From: Micrococcales bacterium
Lineage (GTDB): Bacteria > Actinomycetota > Actinomycetes > S36-B12 > UBA10799
NCBI GenBank assembly: GCA_023252115.1
Contig: JAHEXM010000065.1
Span: forward strand, 1 to 7,854
Direction of reading: 5' to 3'
Length of the DNA stretch: 7,854 bases
The notes under the pieces were generated by a model. The model had not been told where the DNA came from, did no database searches, and saw only the letters and a list, made by a program, of their open reading frames with translations. Below, in pieces: positions 1 to 6,975 of the stretch (its first letter is position 1; each line of letters begins with the position of its first letter). A program made the translations under genes and the position numbers.

Positions 1-1
1 C

Positions 2-817
2 GCCAATGACACGATCCGAGCGTTAATCGGCACCGGCGTTCATCGCGAAGGCACGATTCATATTGACGATGCGGCGACCTGGGTGTCGGCAAACGCCTAT
101 CAAGTGGACAACGAAATGCCAGGTGATGGTGTGGATGCTGTCGTGTGGGCGGAGGTAGTCCAGCGGGCCTATTCCGAAACACTTGTTTCTTGGATCTTCC
201 TTGCGTTCATGATCATGGCGACATTGATTGCCGGAATCGGAATTATCATCGATTCGCAGATCCTGCTGATTGGATCGATGGTCTTGGGTCCTGAGTTCGG
301 CGCGATTGCCGCGATTGGCATTGCATTGGTATCCAAGCGACCCCGGTTGATCGGTCGGGCTTTTCGAACATTGATCGTCGGGTTTGTCGTGGGCATCTCC
401 TTCACCACGGCAATCTCATTGATGGGCAGGTGGCTTAACTGGGTCACCGTGGAGGACTTCACCCGACCGCGTCCCGACACCGCATTCATCTACACACCCG
501 ATCGTTGGTCCCTCGTTGTGGCATTGATAGCCGGGGTCGCCGGGGTGCTGTCGATGACATCAAATCGGGCGGGCGCGCTTGCAGGTGTATTCATTTCGGT
601 TACCACGATTCCGGCGGCCGGCAACATCGCATTGGGCTTGGCCTTCCAGCAATGGCACGAAGTGTGGGGCAGCACCGTTCAGTTGATCGTCAACATCATG
701 GGAATGGGTTTGGCCGGGTGGCTGGCTTTACTGACGCAACAGAAACTGTGGTCAAAGGTGCATCCGCTGCAGCGTCTTGGCCATCCGCAGTCGCTGACTC
801 CCCCGCCGCCGGACTAG
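2..817 (+). CDS. DUF389 family integral membrane protein (5' end outside the window)
   Basis: The frame is open from the first bases of the window, so the true start lies upstream; an internal GTG at 83 is not the likely start because 27 codons of good coding sequence precede it. The visible 271 residues begin with a short soluble stretch, then a run of hydrophobic segments starting near residue 61 (SWIFLAFMIMATLIAG). The pattern of a first helix ending in a short aspartate-serine turn, then a helix with a 'LLIGSMVLGPEFGAIAAIG' core, is the hallmark of the DUF389 family (known as an 'uncharacterized hydrophobic domain'). The later IPAAGNIALGLAF helix and the QLIVNI segment also fit it. The C-terminal tail after the last helix is short, basic, then proline-rich. 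The biochemical role of the family is not established, so no function is assigned beyond a location in the inner membrane. The gene converges on the FUSC gene, and the two stop codons overlap. Confidence 0.86.
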   Translation, partial: ANDTIRALIGTGVHREGTIHIDDAATWVSANAYQVDNEMPGDGVDAVVWAEVVQRAYSETLVSWIFLAFMIMATLIAGIGIIIDSQILLIGSMVLGPEFGAIAAIGIALVSKRPRLIGRAFRTLIVGFVVGISFTTAISLMGRWLNWVTVEDFTRPRPDTAFIYTPDRWSLVVALIAGVAGVLSMTSNRAGALAGVFISVTTIPAAGNIALGLAFQQWHEVWGSTVQLIVNIMGMGLAGWLALLTQQKLWSKVHPLQRLGHPQSLTPPPPD

Positions 818-835
818 GTAGCGGGGGCCGGAGTC
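796..835. terminator. Possible hairpin across the overlapping convergent stop codons
   Basis: GACTC (796-800) can pair with GAGTC (831-835), and CCCCGC (801-806) with GCGGGG (821-826), leaving a four-base bulge and a loop that holds the shared CTAG stop tetranucleotide at 814-817. A GC-rich stem centred on the meeting point of two convergent genes is a plausible bidirectional transcription terminator. Neither strand shows a clear T-tract after it, so it is not a canonical intrinsic terminator. It may be a by-product of GC-rich coding ends. Confidence 0.3.
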
Positions 836-1413
836 GCTGGCACAGGCTGCGACTGCGCCTTTGCTGCGATGTACTCGATTCTGTTGATTACCCAGTCCAA
901 GTGGATTAGCCAATCCTGTGCCCACACCAACGTCAAGGCGGATGCACCGATCTCGCTGGTTGGTTCGCTTTCCAACAGGTGCATGCAGTTGTTAACCGAC
1001 TCGCGTAACCGAGTAAGTGGGTTGTTGGGGTCGTCGCTTGAACCAGGCGGAAGATCCATCGGAACTTCCACGAGCGGTTGATCCATCTTCGTAATTGTTT
1101 CGGCGATGGCAAGACTTCGATTTCTGATGTCATGCGCGGTCAAGATCAAGAGGTCGTTTGCGCCCGGGCAGCCCACCGGCTTTCGATTCATATCAACAAA
1201 ACCGACGATGAGTTTGCCGGCGGCGACGACCTGCCCTGTTCCGTTGGCAACCAATGCCCAGGTATTGCCACTCATGTCGCCAGGCACACTTTGCGCCAAT
1301 GACAAGTCAAATGTCTCGTCTGCGCGAGCGATTGCCCGAGTGGCTATTGCCTCTTGCTCTCGGGTCGTGTCCTCCAGCACCCTGCCTTCAGCCAGAGTTT
1401 CGTAAGCGGCAAC
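814..1413 (-). CDS. C-terminal part of the FUSC-family protein, separated by an in-frame TGA (possible GTG restart at 1380)
   Basis: This frame is in the same phase as the FUSC gene upstream of it and starts directly after that gene's TGA. Read from 1413 it gives 199 residues; from the first in-frame start, GTG at 1378-1380, it gives 188. Only a weak GAAGG (1385-1389), four bases before the GTG, could act as a ribosome site. The peptide is soluble, with a helical first third (REQEAIATRAIARADETFDL), a middle part containing an 'ANGTGQVVAAGKLI' segment, and a helix rich in tryptophan near the end (LVWAQDWLIHLDWVI), then an Ala/Pro-rich tail. This layout resembles the cytoplasmic C-terminal domain that normally follows the second membrane block of long actinobacterial FUSC proteins, so I read it as the severed end of that protein. 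The alternative is a separate small hypothetical protein translated from the GTG. The stop is TAG at 814-816, overlapping the convergent DUF389 stop. Confidence 0.62.
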   Translation of the reverse strand, partial: VAAYETLAEGRVLEDTTREQEAIATRAIARADETFDLSLAQSVPGDMSGNTWALVANGTGQVVAAGKLIVGFVDMNRKPVGCPGANDLLILTAHDIRNRSLAIAETITKMDQPLVEVPMDLPPGSSDDPNNPLTRLRESVNNCMHLLESEPTSEIGASALTLVWAQDWLIHLDWVINRIEYIAAKAQSQPVPATPAPAT

Positions 1414-1416
1414 TCA
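1414..1416 (-). other. In-frame TGA interrupting the FUSC reading frame
   Basis: On the minus strand the codons run AAC TAC TGA GTT GCC GCT TAC GAA, with no frame change on either side. The TGA would be codon 550 of a frame that otherwise stays open from 3063 to 814 (748 sense codons). One base change from a sense codon such as CGA, TCA, TTA, GGA or TGG would create it. It could be a nonsense mutation, a sequencing or assembly error, or a readthrough site; the sequence alone cannot decide. Confidence 0.7.
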
Positions 1417-3063
1417 GTAGTTAGTCGACGCGTTGACGGCCTCCAGCAGCGATTTGCGAACCGCCGTCGCAACCCCGCGCGGCCACAGCAAAGTGCTCAC
1501 TATCAGGCTGACGGCCACACCAAGTACGACGTCAATAACTCGAACCTCGCCGGTTTTGATTGCTGGGTCATTAAGGATCGAGAAGAAGTCGATCACAAAG
1601 ATGGTGAAGCAAGCCTGGCCGACAGCCAGTGAGACTGCTCCAGGCGTGTAGGCCGCAAGGAAGACGAAGATGGGCAGCGCGATCCACAAAACCGCGGTGT
1701 GACCACTGACGAGTTGCGTGGCAACTACAGCAAATATGAACCCGGCAAAAGTCCCGATCACTATTTGGACTGCCGTGCGGCGGGTTCCAAGGGAGTCAAT
1801 GCGCAAAGCGACGAGTGCACCCAAGACGATCCAGAAGCCGTGGGTCAGTCCCGTCAGGTAAACAATCGCGACGGCGATACCGAAAGCCAAGCCAGCCCGC
1901 AGGCTGTTGCGAAACCATGGTGACGAAAGCGTGAACTGCGATTTCAACATGCGCGCTGGTTTGGTGTCGAGTGTCGGGGTGTCAATCTCGTGGCCGCCGA
2001 GTGTTGGATCGCTGCCAATCTGAAGGCTCGCGCCCATGGCTCCTCGAGTGTCGCGCCCAATGAACTGCGAGATGAGCGCAACGATTCTGAGTCGGAAACC
2101 GGAGTCCAGCGTCGGAGCAATTTCGGCGGCGTTGCCGCGGGCAAGCTGTTCTTCCACCCAATGTTCCATCACCGCACGTTGGTCCTCGCGCACTTGATTG
2201 AGAGCCGCGGCATCTGGGGGCGGCCCGCTGCGACCTAGTGCAGCGCTGCATTCGTCGAGGATCTTCGCAGTCGCCTCAGCTAGATCTCCATCGTGGACCA
2301 TCGCATCTGGATGCACTGGCATTCGCCATTTTATGGCCAACGTGAGCCGATTAAGTTCGTCGACGACCTGCAGCAATGACCGGTCACGCGTAGTAACACT
2401 GCCCGGACGCAAGAGCTTGCCGTCGTAGGACTCATGCACCTCGCGCAGAGCGGACACGAGCTCGCGCATACGTGCGTCTGAGTCAAGTGCGCCGCTCGAC
2501 GAATCAGGTTGATCGTGGTTCCAGATCGAGCGCACAGTCATCGCGCTCGCTGCACATGCGGCTGCCACGCGCGAGCGCAATGCACTTCGCAAATGTGACG
2601 GCCATAGGACGAGTGCACCGAGCGTCGCCAAGATCACTGACAATGTCCAACCAATGAGCTTGTCGCCGAACTGAGCAAAGCCTGGCCCGGACGTCACTGC
2701 GATAACAAACGGCAGCAGCACGGCGGTCCCGGCAGCTGCGACATAGCCCCGAAGGACTCCGGCGTATGTCACTGCGAATCCATAAATGAAGGTGACGATG
2801 ATCGCTGAGTAGCGATTCTGAGCAGCGAGTGTCCCGAGTGCGATCCCGAAAAGCCCGCAACTGCCGGTAATCAAATAGGCAAGAGCGCGGTTGCGGGTCG
2901 GTCCACCAAAATCCGCGAACACCAGGAGGGAAAAGACACCGAAGGCTGCGTACAGGGCGCCCGCGCCAAGATGTAGGACATTCAGAGCGATGGCGAAACT
3001 TATCGGCAAAACGATGGCCGCTCGCAAACCCTTGCGGAAGAAGAGGTGCTGGGGGTCGTGCAT
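1414..3063 (-). CDS. FUSC-family (aromatic acid exporter-like) inner membrane protein, apparently C-terminally truncated
   Basis: The 549-residue product has the two-block architecture of FUSC-type proteins. A first hydrophobic block of about six helices spans residues ~14-154. A hydrophilic, presumably cytoplasmic region of about 225 residues follows, then a second block of about six helices (~385-527). The second block opens with the characteristic 'HGFWIVLGALVALR' helix and an arginine-threonine pair leading into IVIGTFAGFIFA, matching the FUSC_2-like domain. Related proteins export aromatic carboxylates or other small organic acids; the substrate here is unknown. The start was set at ATG 3061-3063 because a strong GGAGG (3069-3073) lies five bases before it and the first helix begins just after; the frame stays open further upstream, but that stretch is Arg/Ser/Pro-rich noise antisense to nagA. 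The protein ends abruptly at TGA 1414-1416, right after the last helix (LLWPRGVATAVRKSLL), where longer relatives continue into a C-terminal soluble domain. That domain is found in the same frame downstream. The gene may be a pseudogene or may still give a truncated membrane protein. Confidence 0.85.
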   Translation of the reverse strand: MHDPQHLFFRKGLRAAIVLPISFAIALNVLHLGAGALYAAFGVFSLLVFADFGGPTRNRALAYLITGSCGLFGIALGTLAAQNRYSAIIVTFIYGFAVTYAGVLRGYVAAAGTAVLLPFVIAVTSGPGFAQFGDKLIGWTLSVILATLGALVLWPSHLRSALRSRVAAACAASAMTVRSIWNHDQPDSSSGALDSDARMRELVSALREVHESYDGKLLRPGSVTTRDRSLLQVVDELNRLTLAIKWRMPVHPDAMVHDGDLAEATAKILDECSAALGRSGPPPDAAALNQVREDQRAVMEHWVEEQLARGNAAEIAPTLDSGFRLRIVALISQFIGRDTRGAMGASLQIGSDPTLGGHEIDTPTLDTKPARMLKSQFTLSSPWFRNSLRAGLAFGIAVAIVYLTGLTHGFWIVLGALVALRIDSLGTRRTAVQIVIGTFAGFIFAVVATQLVSGHTAVLWIALPIFVFLAAYTPGAVSLAVGQACFTIFVIDFFSILNDPAIKTGEVRVIDVVLGVAVSLIVSTLLWPRGVATAVRKSLLEAVNASTNY

Positions 3064-3214
3064 TTTCACCTCCGCCCTTACGGTTTCGAACGCCCATCCC
3101 GAAGGGTCAGTCTGCCGGGTTTCCGGACGCGAACGCAGATTTGCGACGCTAGAGTGAGAATTCGGCTGGCGCGCCATGCAAATCGGCCGGCATCCCCGAC
3201 CTCTGGAGCTTCGA
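3064..3214. promoter_or_regulatory. Divergent intergenic region between the FUSC gene and nagA
   Basis: These 151 bases lie between the two divergent start codons and must carry the promoters of both genes. They hold the FUSC ribosome site (GGAGG on the minus strand, 3069-3073) and the nagA site (GGAG, 3205-3208). A TAGAGT at 3150-3155 resembles an actinobacterial -10 element for nagA, but no convincing -35 lies at the right distance. A perfect 10-bp palindrome, TGGCGCGCCA, lies at 3167-3176. No clear promoter can be named for the FUSC side. Confidence 0.5.
3205..3208 (+). promoter_or_regulatory. Ribosome binding site that fixes the nagA GTG start
   Basis: GGAG at 3205-3208 is six bases before the GTG at 3215-3217. 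The in-frame ATG further upstream at 3176 has no purine-rich sequence before it and would add 13 residues unlike NagA, so the GTG is preferred. Confidence 0.75.
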
Positions 3215-4351
3215 GTGACCGTCATTGCAGGCGCACGAATCCAATCGACGCAGGGCCTGCTTGAGAGCGGCTGGATGAATATCGAGGACGGCGTAATTGT
3301 CAGTGGCGGCCTTGGAGAGTGCCCGTTACCGGTTGATGACGAGCTTGCCGGATACACAATCGTTCCCGGTTTTGTTGATCAACATTGTCATGGGGGTGGC
3401 GGTTACTCGTTCATCACGACGGATGCCGCCGAGGCATATCGAGCAGCTGAAGCCCATTTGTTTCACGGCACCACCTCGCTCATGGCAAGCCTGGTAACCG
3501 GAAGCGCAGAAGACCTGGCGGATCAGATTCGGACGCTGTCGCCGCTGGTGGACCAAGGTGTAATCGTAGGAATCCACCTGGAGGGTCCGTGGATCAGTCG
3601 GTTGCATTGCGGGGCACATGACAAGGCATTGCTTCGTGCGCCCGATCGATCCGAAGTCGGCGAGTTGTTAGCACTCGGAGGTGGTCGCATCAAGATGGTG
3701 ACCATTGCGCCAGAACTTCGCGGTGGTATGGAAGCGATTGAACAGATAGTCAATGCGGGTGCAATTGCCGCTGTTGGACATACGGACGCCGACTACGAAA
3801 TGACTTGCCTGGCGGTCGAGGCTGGCGCTCGCGTCGCAACTCACCTGACAAACGCGATGCGCCCACTACACCACCGCGACCCTGGCGCGATCGGTGCGCT
3901 TATGGAAGACAAACGCGTGACGGTCGAACTGATCGGCGACGGTACTCATGTCCACCCCGCGGTGCTGCGCCTGGTCGCGGCCGAAGCAGGTTTCAACCGC
4001 ATTTCGATGGTTACCGATGCGATGTCAGCAGCAGCTGGCAAGGATGGGCACTACATGTTGGGCAATCTGGATGTCGACGTAGTCGGTGGCGTTGCTCGAC
4101 TCACCGACGGTGGTTCCATCGCGGGCAGCACACTCACGATGGACAAAGCAATGCGCTACATGGTCTTCAGTGGACACGTCGCTTTGTGGAACGTGGTGAA
4201 AATGCTGTCGAACACACCTGCTCGCACTTTGGGTCTGGCGGACCGTGGCGGCCTTGCGATTGGCAAACGGGCAGACCTGGTGGTTCTCGACAACGCATTG
4301 CAAGTCGCGCGCGTAATGCGTCAAGGAAACTGGATCGAACTTCCCGGTTAA
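3215..4351 (+). CDS. nagA: N-acetylglucosamine-6-phosphate deacetylase
   Basis: The enzyme hydrolyses N-acetylglucosamine-6-phosphate to glucosamine-6-phosphate and acetate in the cytoplasm, the committed step of amino-sugar catabolism and cell-wall sugar recycling. From the GTG start it is 378 residues, the usual family length. The amidohydrolase landmarks appear in order: PGFVDQHCHGGGG with the His-x-His pair (H57, H59); HLEGP with the metal-ligand glutamate E123; GAHD; GHTDADY (H189); THLTNAM (H210); DGTHVHP (H245); and MVTDAM with the predicted catalytic aspartate D268. Then come the GSIAGSTLTMD motif and the closing NTPARTLGL...G...G.RADLVVLD segment. No key residue is missing. The gene is divergent from the FUSC gene and converges on the kinase-porter operon, 20 bases from the kinase stop. 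No nagB is visible, so glucosamine-6-phosphate would be used by a gene elsewhere. The start is supported by a GGAG site six bases upstream. Confidence 0.95.
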   Translation: MTVIAGARIQSTQGLLESGWMNIEDGVIVSGGLGECPLPVDDELAGYTIVPGFVDQHCHGGGGYSFITTDAAEAYRAAEAHLFHGTTSLMASLVTGSAEDLADQIRTLSPLVDQGVIVGIHLEGPWISRLHCGAHDKALLRAPDRSEVGELLALGGGRIKMVTIAPELRGGMEAIEQIVNAGAIAAVGHTDADYEMTCLAVEAGARVATHLTNAMRPLHHRDPGAIGALMEDKRVTVELIGDGTHVHPAVLRLVAAEAGFNRISMVTDAMSAAAGKDGHYMLGNLDVDVVGGVARLTDGGSIAGSTLTMDKAMRYMVFSGHVALWNVVKMLSNTPARTLGLADRGGLAIGKRADLVVLDNALQVARVMRQGNWIELPG

Positions 4352-4371
4352 CGATGCATCAGTGACAACGG

Positions 4372-5463
4372 CTACAGCTTCTCGACTGCTTTCTTAGCTT
4401 TCTGTTTTGCTGCCCGAACCTTCTTCAGTTCAACGGCAGGCTTCTGCTTTGCTGCCGCTCGTTTCGCTGCGGCTGCTTTCGGATTTCGGCGTTGCTTCGG
4501 ATGAATGTCTGGGTCCTCAACCAATAGCGCCGCGCCCAATGCTCCACCCAGATCACCTAGAGCAGCGAGAAGGACTGCTGGTCGCTCTTCGCGGGCAAGC
4601 AAGTGAGGAAGCATCGCTTCTTCGATGCGGTCAACAAATCGTTGGCCCAGGCGACATCCAAGGCCGCCTCCGATAATCACGGCTTCGACATCCAACAGGT
4701 TGACTGCGCTCGCGGCTCCGGCTGCAACTGCCCAAATTGCGCGCTCGAGCAGGGCGATCGCCATGTTGTCGTCTTTCTTAACTGCTTTGGCCCATACTCC
4801 ACTTGCCAGTCGGGGCTTGCCCTTTTGGTCCATGTACTTGAAGAGGTTGGTGTGCTGGCCTTGCATCGTCAGGCGACGCGCTTGGATCTCCATAGCTGCT
4901 CGACCGGCATAGGCCTCCATGCAGCCGCTGCGACCGCAAGTACACGGAGCACCGTCGTCCTGAATGACCATGTGGCCGACTTCGCCTGCGTAGCCACGCC
5001 CGAGCCACAATTGATCGTGCATGATGATGCCGCCGCCCACGCCGGTTCCACAAAAGATGCCGATCAGCGAACTGTATGGACGTCCGGCACCCAGTCTGTG
5101 CTCGGCAACGACCCCAACTTGGACGTCGTTCCCCACTTGGACAGGTACACCCAGTCGAGTAGTGAGCTCTGGACCGAGTGGATAGGTAAACATCCAGTTG
5201 GGAAGGTTTCCCGCCTGACTCACCGTTCCAGCAGCTTTGTCGATCTGACCAGGTGCGCCCACTCCGAGTGCAGCAATGTCGTCGGGACTAACTCCAGCGT
5301 CTGCACAGGAAACCCGAACCGATTCGGCGATTTCGTCCGCGACGTCCGGCGGGCCACCCTTCGTCGGAGTTGGCCGTCGGTCGGTACCAAGAACTTCGTT
5401 CTCGTCATCGACGATGACCGTCTGGATCTTCGTGCCACCTAGGTCGGCACCAGCTCGCAACAT
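4372..5463 (-). CDS. ROK-family sugar kinase (glucokinase or N-acetylglucosamine kinase type) with a lysine-rich tail
   Basis: The 363-residue protein is an ATP-type hexose kinase by family. It has the N-terminal phosphate-binding DLGGTK (7-12), a VGND motif whose D113 corresponds to the catalytic base, a glycine-rich CGTGVGGG (138-145), GEVGH (160-164) that binds sugar and supplies a zinc-ligand histidine, and the structural zinc motif CTCGRSGC (C174, C176, C181). A second glycine-rich element, IIGGGLG (263-269), closes the nucleotide site. The catalytic part ends near residue 318. After it comes a tail of about 43 residues with 16 Lys/Arg and only two acidic residues, containing AAKQK twice, which is not part of the standard fold. 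The product would be a sugar 6-phosphate; glucose is the default guess for this long ROK form, and N-acetylglucosamine is plausible next to nagA. The gene is second in an operon with the porter, 12 bases after its stop codon. The stop is TAG. Confidence 0.92.
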   Translation of the reverse strand: MLRAGADLGGTKIQTVIVDDENEVLGTDRRPTPTKGGPPDVADEIAESVRVSCADAGVSPDDIAALGVGAPGQIDKAAGTVSQAGNLPNWMFTYPLGPELTTRLGVPVQVGNDVQVGVVAEHRLGAGRPYSSLIGIFCGTGVGGGIIMHDQLWLGRGYAGEVGHMVIQDDGAPCTCGRSGCMEAYAGRAAMEIQARRLTMQGQHTNLFKYMDQKGKPRLASGVWAKAVKKDDNMAIALLERAIWAVAAGAASAVNLLDVEAVIIGGGLGCRLGQRFVDRIEEAMLPHLLAREERPAVLLAALGDLGGALGAALLVEDPDIHPKQRRNPKAAAAKRAAAKQKPAVELKKVRAAKQKAKKAVEKL

Positions 5464-5472
5464 CCGGACTTA

Positions 5473-5478
5473 CTCCTA
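5473..5478 (-). promoter_or_regulatory. Kinase ribosome binding site overlapping the porter stop codon
   Basis: On the minus strand TAGGAG contains the TAG stop of the porter and the core of a Shine-Dalgarno sequence nine bases before the kinase ATG at 5463. Ribosomes finishing the porter would uncover or reuse this site, so the two proteins are probably translationally coupled and co-transcribed. Confidence 0.7.
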
Positions 5479-6975
5479 CTTATCGGGGGCTGAGTCGTTG
5501 GCCTCGTTGGCGGCCTTGGTTGCAGCGCGAGCATCTGAACGGTCAGAGTTCGACTGTGCGATGGCTGCATCCGTTGGCCACTTGCCGCCGTTTTCCCAGT
5601 AGTGGCGAATCTCGTCGAGCGGACGTCCCTTGGTTTCTGGGGCGAACTTCATCACGAAGAGGAAGGCCAGAACACACAGGCCGGCGAAGAGGAAAAACGT
5701 TCCCGTCCCCTTGATTGTCGAAAGCAGCGTCAGGGTGAACTTGGCGACCAAGTAGTTGGCAACCAAGTCGGCCGTCAACAGAACACTGGTGCCGTAGGCG
5801 CGCAGGCGACCTGGGAAGGCCTCGCTTGCGTAAACCCAAACAAGTGAACCGAATCCGAACACGAAACCGATGTTCACGATTGCCAGGCCGGCAAAACCGA
5901 CAATCTGTTGCACAGTGCCGAAAGTGCCACCGTCGCCAACGGTTGCATAGTTCACAGCGGTTATAACCAAACCGGCAGTCATGACTCCGATACCAGTCAA
6001 CAGAATCGGTCGGCGTCCCCATCGGTCAATGTATTTCATCGACACCAGGACGGAAGCAAGAGCGAAGACTTGGATCGCGGCGCTGGCCAAAATTGGTCCG
6101 CGATCACCACTGAATCCAATGGACTTGAACAGCTGTGGGCCGTAAGTCACGGTCGAGTTGATGCCGGTGATTTGAATTGCGAAACCAAACACCAACACGA
6201 ACATGGTTGCCCGAAGGTAAGGCTTCTTCAGCATCTCCTTAATGCTGCCGCCGGTTTCTTCGGCGAGCGTTTCCTCCATGTCTTGCAACTGTGCGTCGGT
6301 GTTCACCTCGGGATCGGTCGCAGCAAGTGTGGTGGCGGCTTCCTGTCGCCGGCCCTTCATCAACAACCAGTTAGCAGTTTCCGGGACTTTGAGAAGCATT
6401 GGAAGCAAGAGCAATGCAGGAATGGCGGCCAGACCAAGCATGATCCGCCAGTTGTAGGCGGGGTTAGCTGAAACGAGGAGAGCACATATCAAGTTGCCGA
6501 TGAGGATTCCGATAACACCCATTACTTGGTACAACACCAACATGCGACCACGGACGCGTGCAGGTACTGATTCCGCGATGAATAGTGGCACCGCGATAAG
6601 TGAGAGTCCGATCGTGAGGCCCAGGAAGAAGCGTGACACTTCGAGCGTTGTCTTGTTGACCGACAACGCGGAGGTAATACAGAAGATCACGTAGCCAGTT
6701 GCGATGAGAAGAATGGTTTTCTTACGACCGATCCGGTTACATACCCAGCCGCCGATGATCGCACCAAGGATTTCACCGATCAGAATCGCGGACGCGATGG
6801 TTTCGACATCGGCCGTGGTCAGATGCAGGTCCGGTTGGAAAAAGAGGGCGGCTCCACCGATATTGCCGTTGTCGTATCCATAGATAAGACCAAGGGTGGC
6901 GCCAGCGATGGCGACCAAAATGGCTGAGCGGGGGAGCTTCTGCTTGACTTCCGCGGCCGCTGTCGTCGCGCTCAT
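5476..6975 (-). CDS. MFS sugar porter (sugar:proton symporter family)
   Basis: The 499-residue protein belongs to the sugar porter branch of the major facilitator superfamily and should bring a monosaccharide across the inner membrane, probably with protons. The family signatures are in order: GYDNGNIGGA in helix 1 (33-42), NRIGRKK in the loop after helix 2 (80-86), VPLFIAESVPARVRGR after helix 4 (129-144), and PETANWLLMKGR at the end of the first half (198-209). Then come QITGINSTVTYGP in helix 7 (268-280), DRWGRRP in the matching second-half loop (317-323), SEAFPGRLRAYG (384-395) and PETKGRPLDEI after helix 12 (446-456). About twelve hydrophobic segments are visible with a hydrophilic loop at ~205-250. 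The last 35 residues form a polar Ala/Asp/Ser-rich tail. The ATG at 6975 has GGAGG (6983-6987 on the minus strand) seven bases before it. The gene leads the operon with the ROK kinase. The sugar cannot be fixed from motifs; glucose, xylose or N-acetylglucosamine are candidates. Confidence 0.94.
   Translation of the reverse strand: MSATTAAAEVKQKLPRSAILVAIAGATLGLIYGYDNGNIGGAALFFQPDLHLTTADVETIASAILIGEILGAIIGGWVCNRIGRKKTILLIATGYVIFCITSALSVNKTTLEVSRFFLGLTIGLSLIAVPLFIAESVPARVRGRMLVLYQVMGVIGILIGNLICALLVSANPAYNWRIMLGLAAIPALLLLPMLLKVPETANWLLMKGRRQEAATTLAATDPEVNTDAQLQDMEETLAEETGGSIKEMLKKPYLRATMFVLVFGFAIQITGINSTVTYGPQLFKSIGFSGDRGPILASAAIQVFALASVLVSMKYIDRWGRRPILLTGIGVMTAGLVITAVNYATVGDGGTFGTVQQIVGFAGLAIVNIGFVFGFGSLVWVYASEAFPGRLRAYGTSVLLTADLVANYLVAKFTLTLLSTIKGTGTFFLFAGLCVLAFLFVMKFAPETKGRPLDEIRHYWENGGKWPTDAAIAQSNSDRSDARAATKAANEANDSAPDK

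Noticed and set aside
1378..1416. Selenocysteine decoding of the in-frame TGA
   Set aside because: A bacterial SECIS hairpin should lie directly after the TGA. Only a four-base TGCC/GGCA pairing with a large loop is seen there, and FUSC proteins are not redox enzymes or known selenoproteins.
2504..3097. Minus-strand open frame of 197 codons inside the FUSC gene
   Set aside because: The translation is Arg/Cys/Ser-rich shadow sequence in another frame of a clear membrane protein gene.
3176..3214. ATG at 3176 as the nagA start
   Set aside because: There is no ribosome site before it, and the added residues are unlike NagA; the GTG at 3215 has GGAG at the right spacing and begins at the usual first strand.
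3064..3357. N-terminal extension of the FUSC frame up to 3357
   Set aside because: The extra residues are Arg/Ser/Pro-rich without family resemblance, lie antisense to nagA and its promoter, and a strong GGAGG marks the ATG at 3063 instead.
4352..4371. Terminator between the convergent nagA and kinase genes
   Set aside because: The 20-base gap contains only a short GATGCATC palindrome and no GC-rich stem with a T-tract.
4375..4503. Tandem DNA repeat at the kinase 3' end
   Set aside because: The similarity between the two TCTGYTTTGCTGCC units reflects repeated Ala-Lys-Gln-Lys coding in the basic tail and is too short and imperfect to call a separate repeat element.
4603..5442. Long + strand open frame of 279 codons opposite the kinase gene
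   Set aside because: It mirrors the kinase gene on the other strand, has Cys/His/Ser-rich composition with no recognisable domain, and the kinase has full family motifs.
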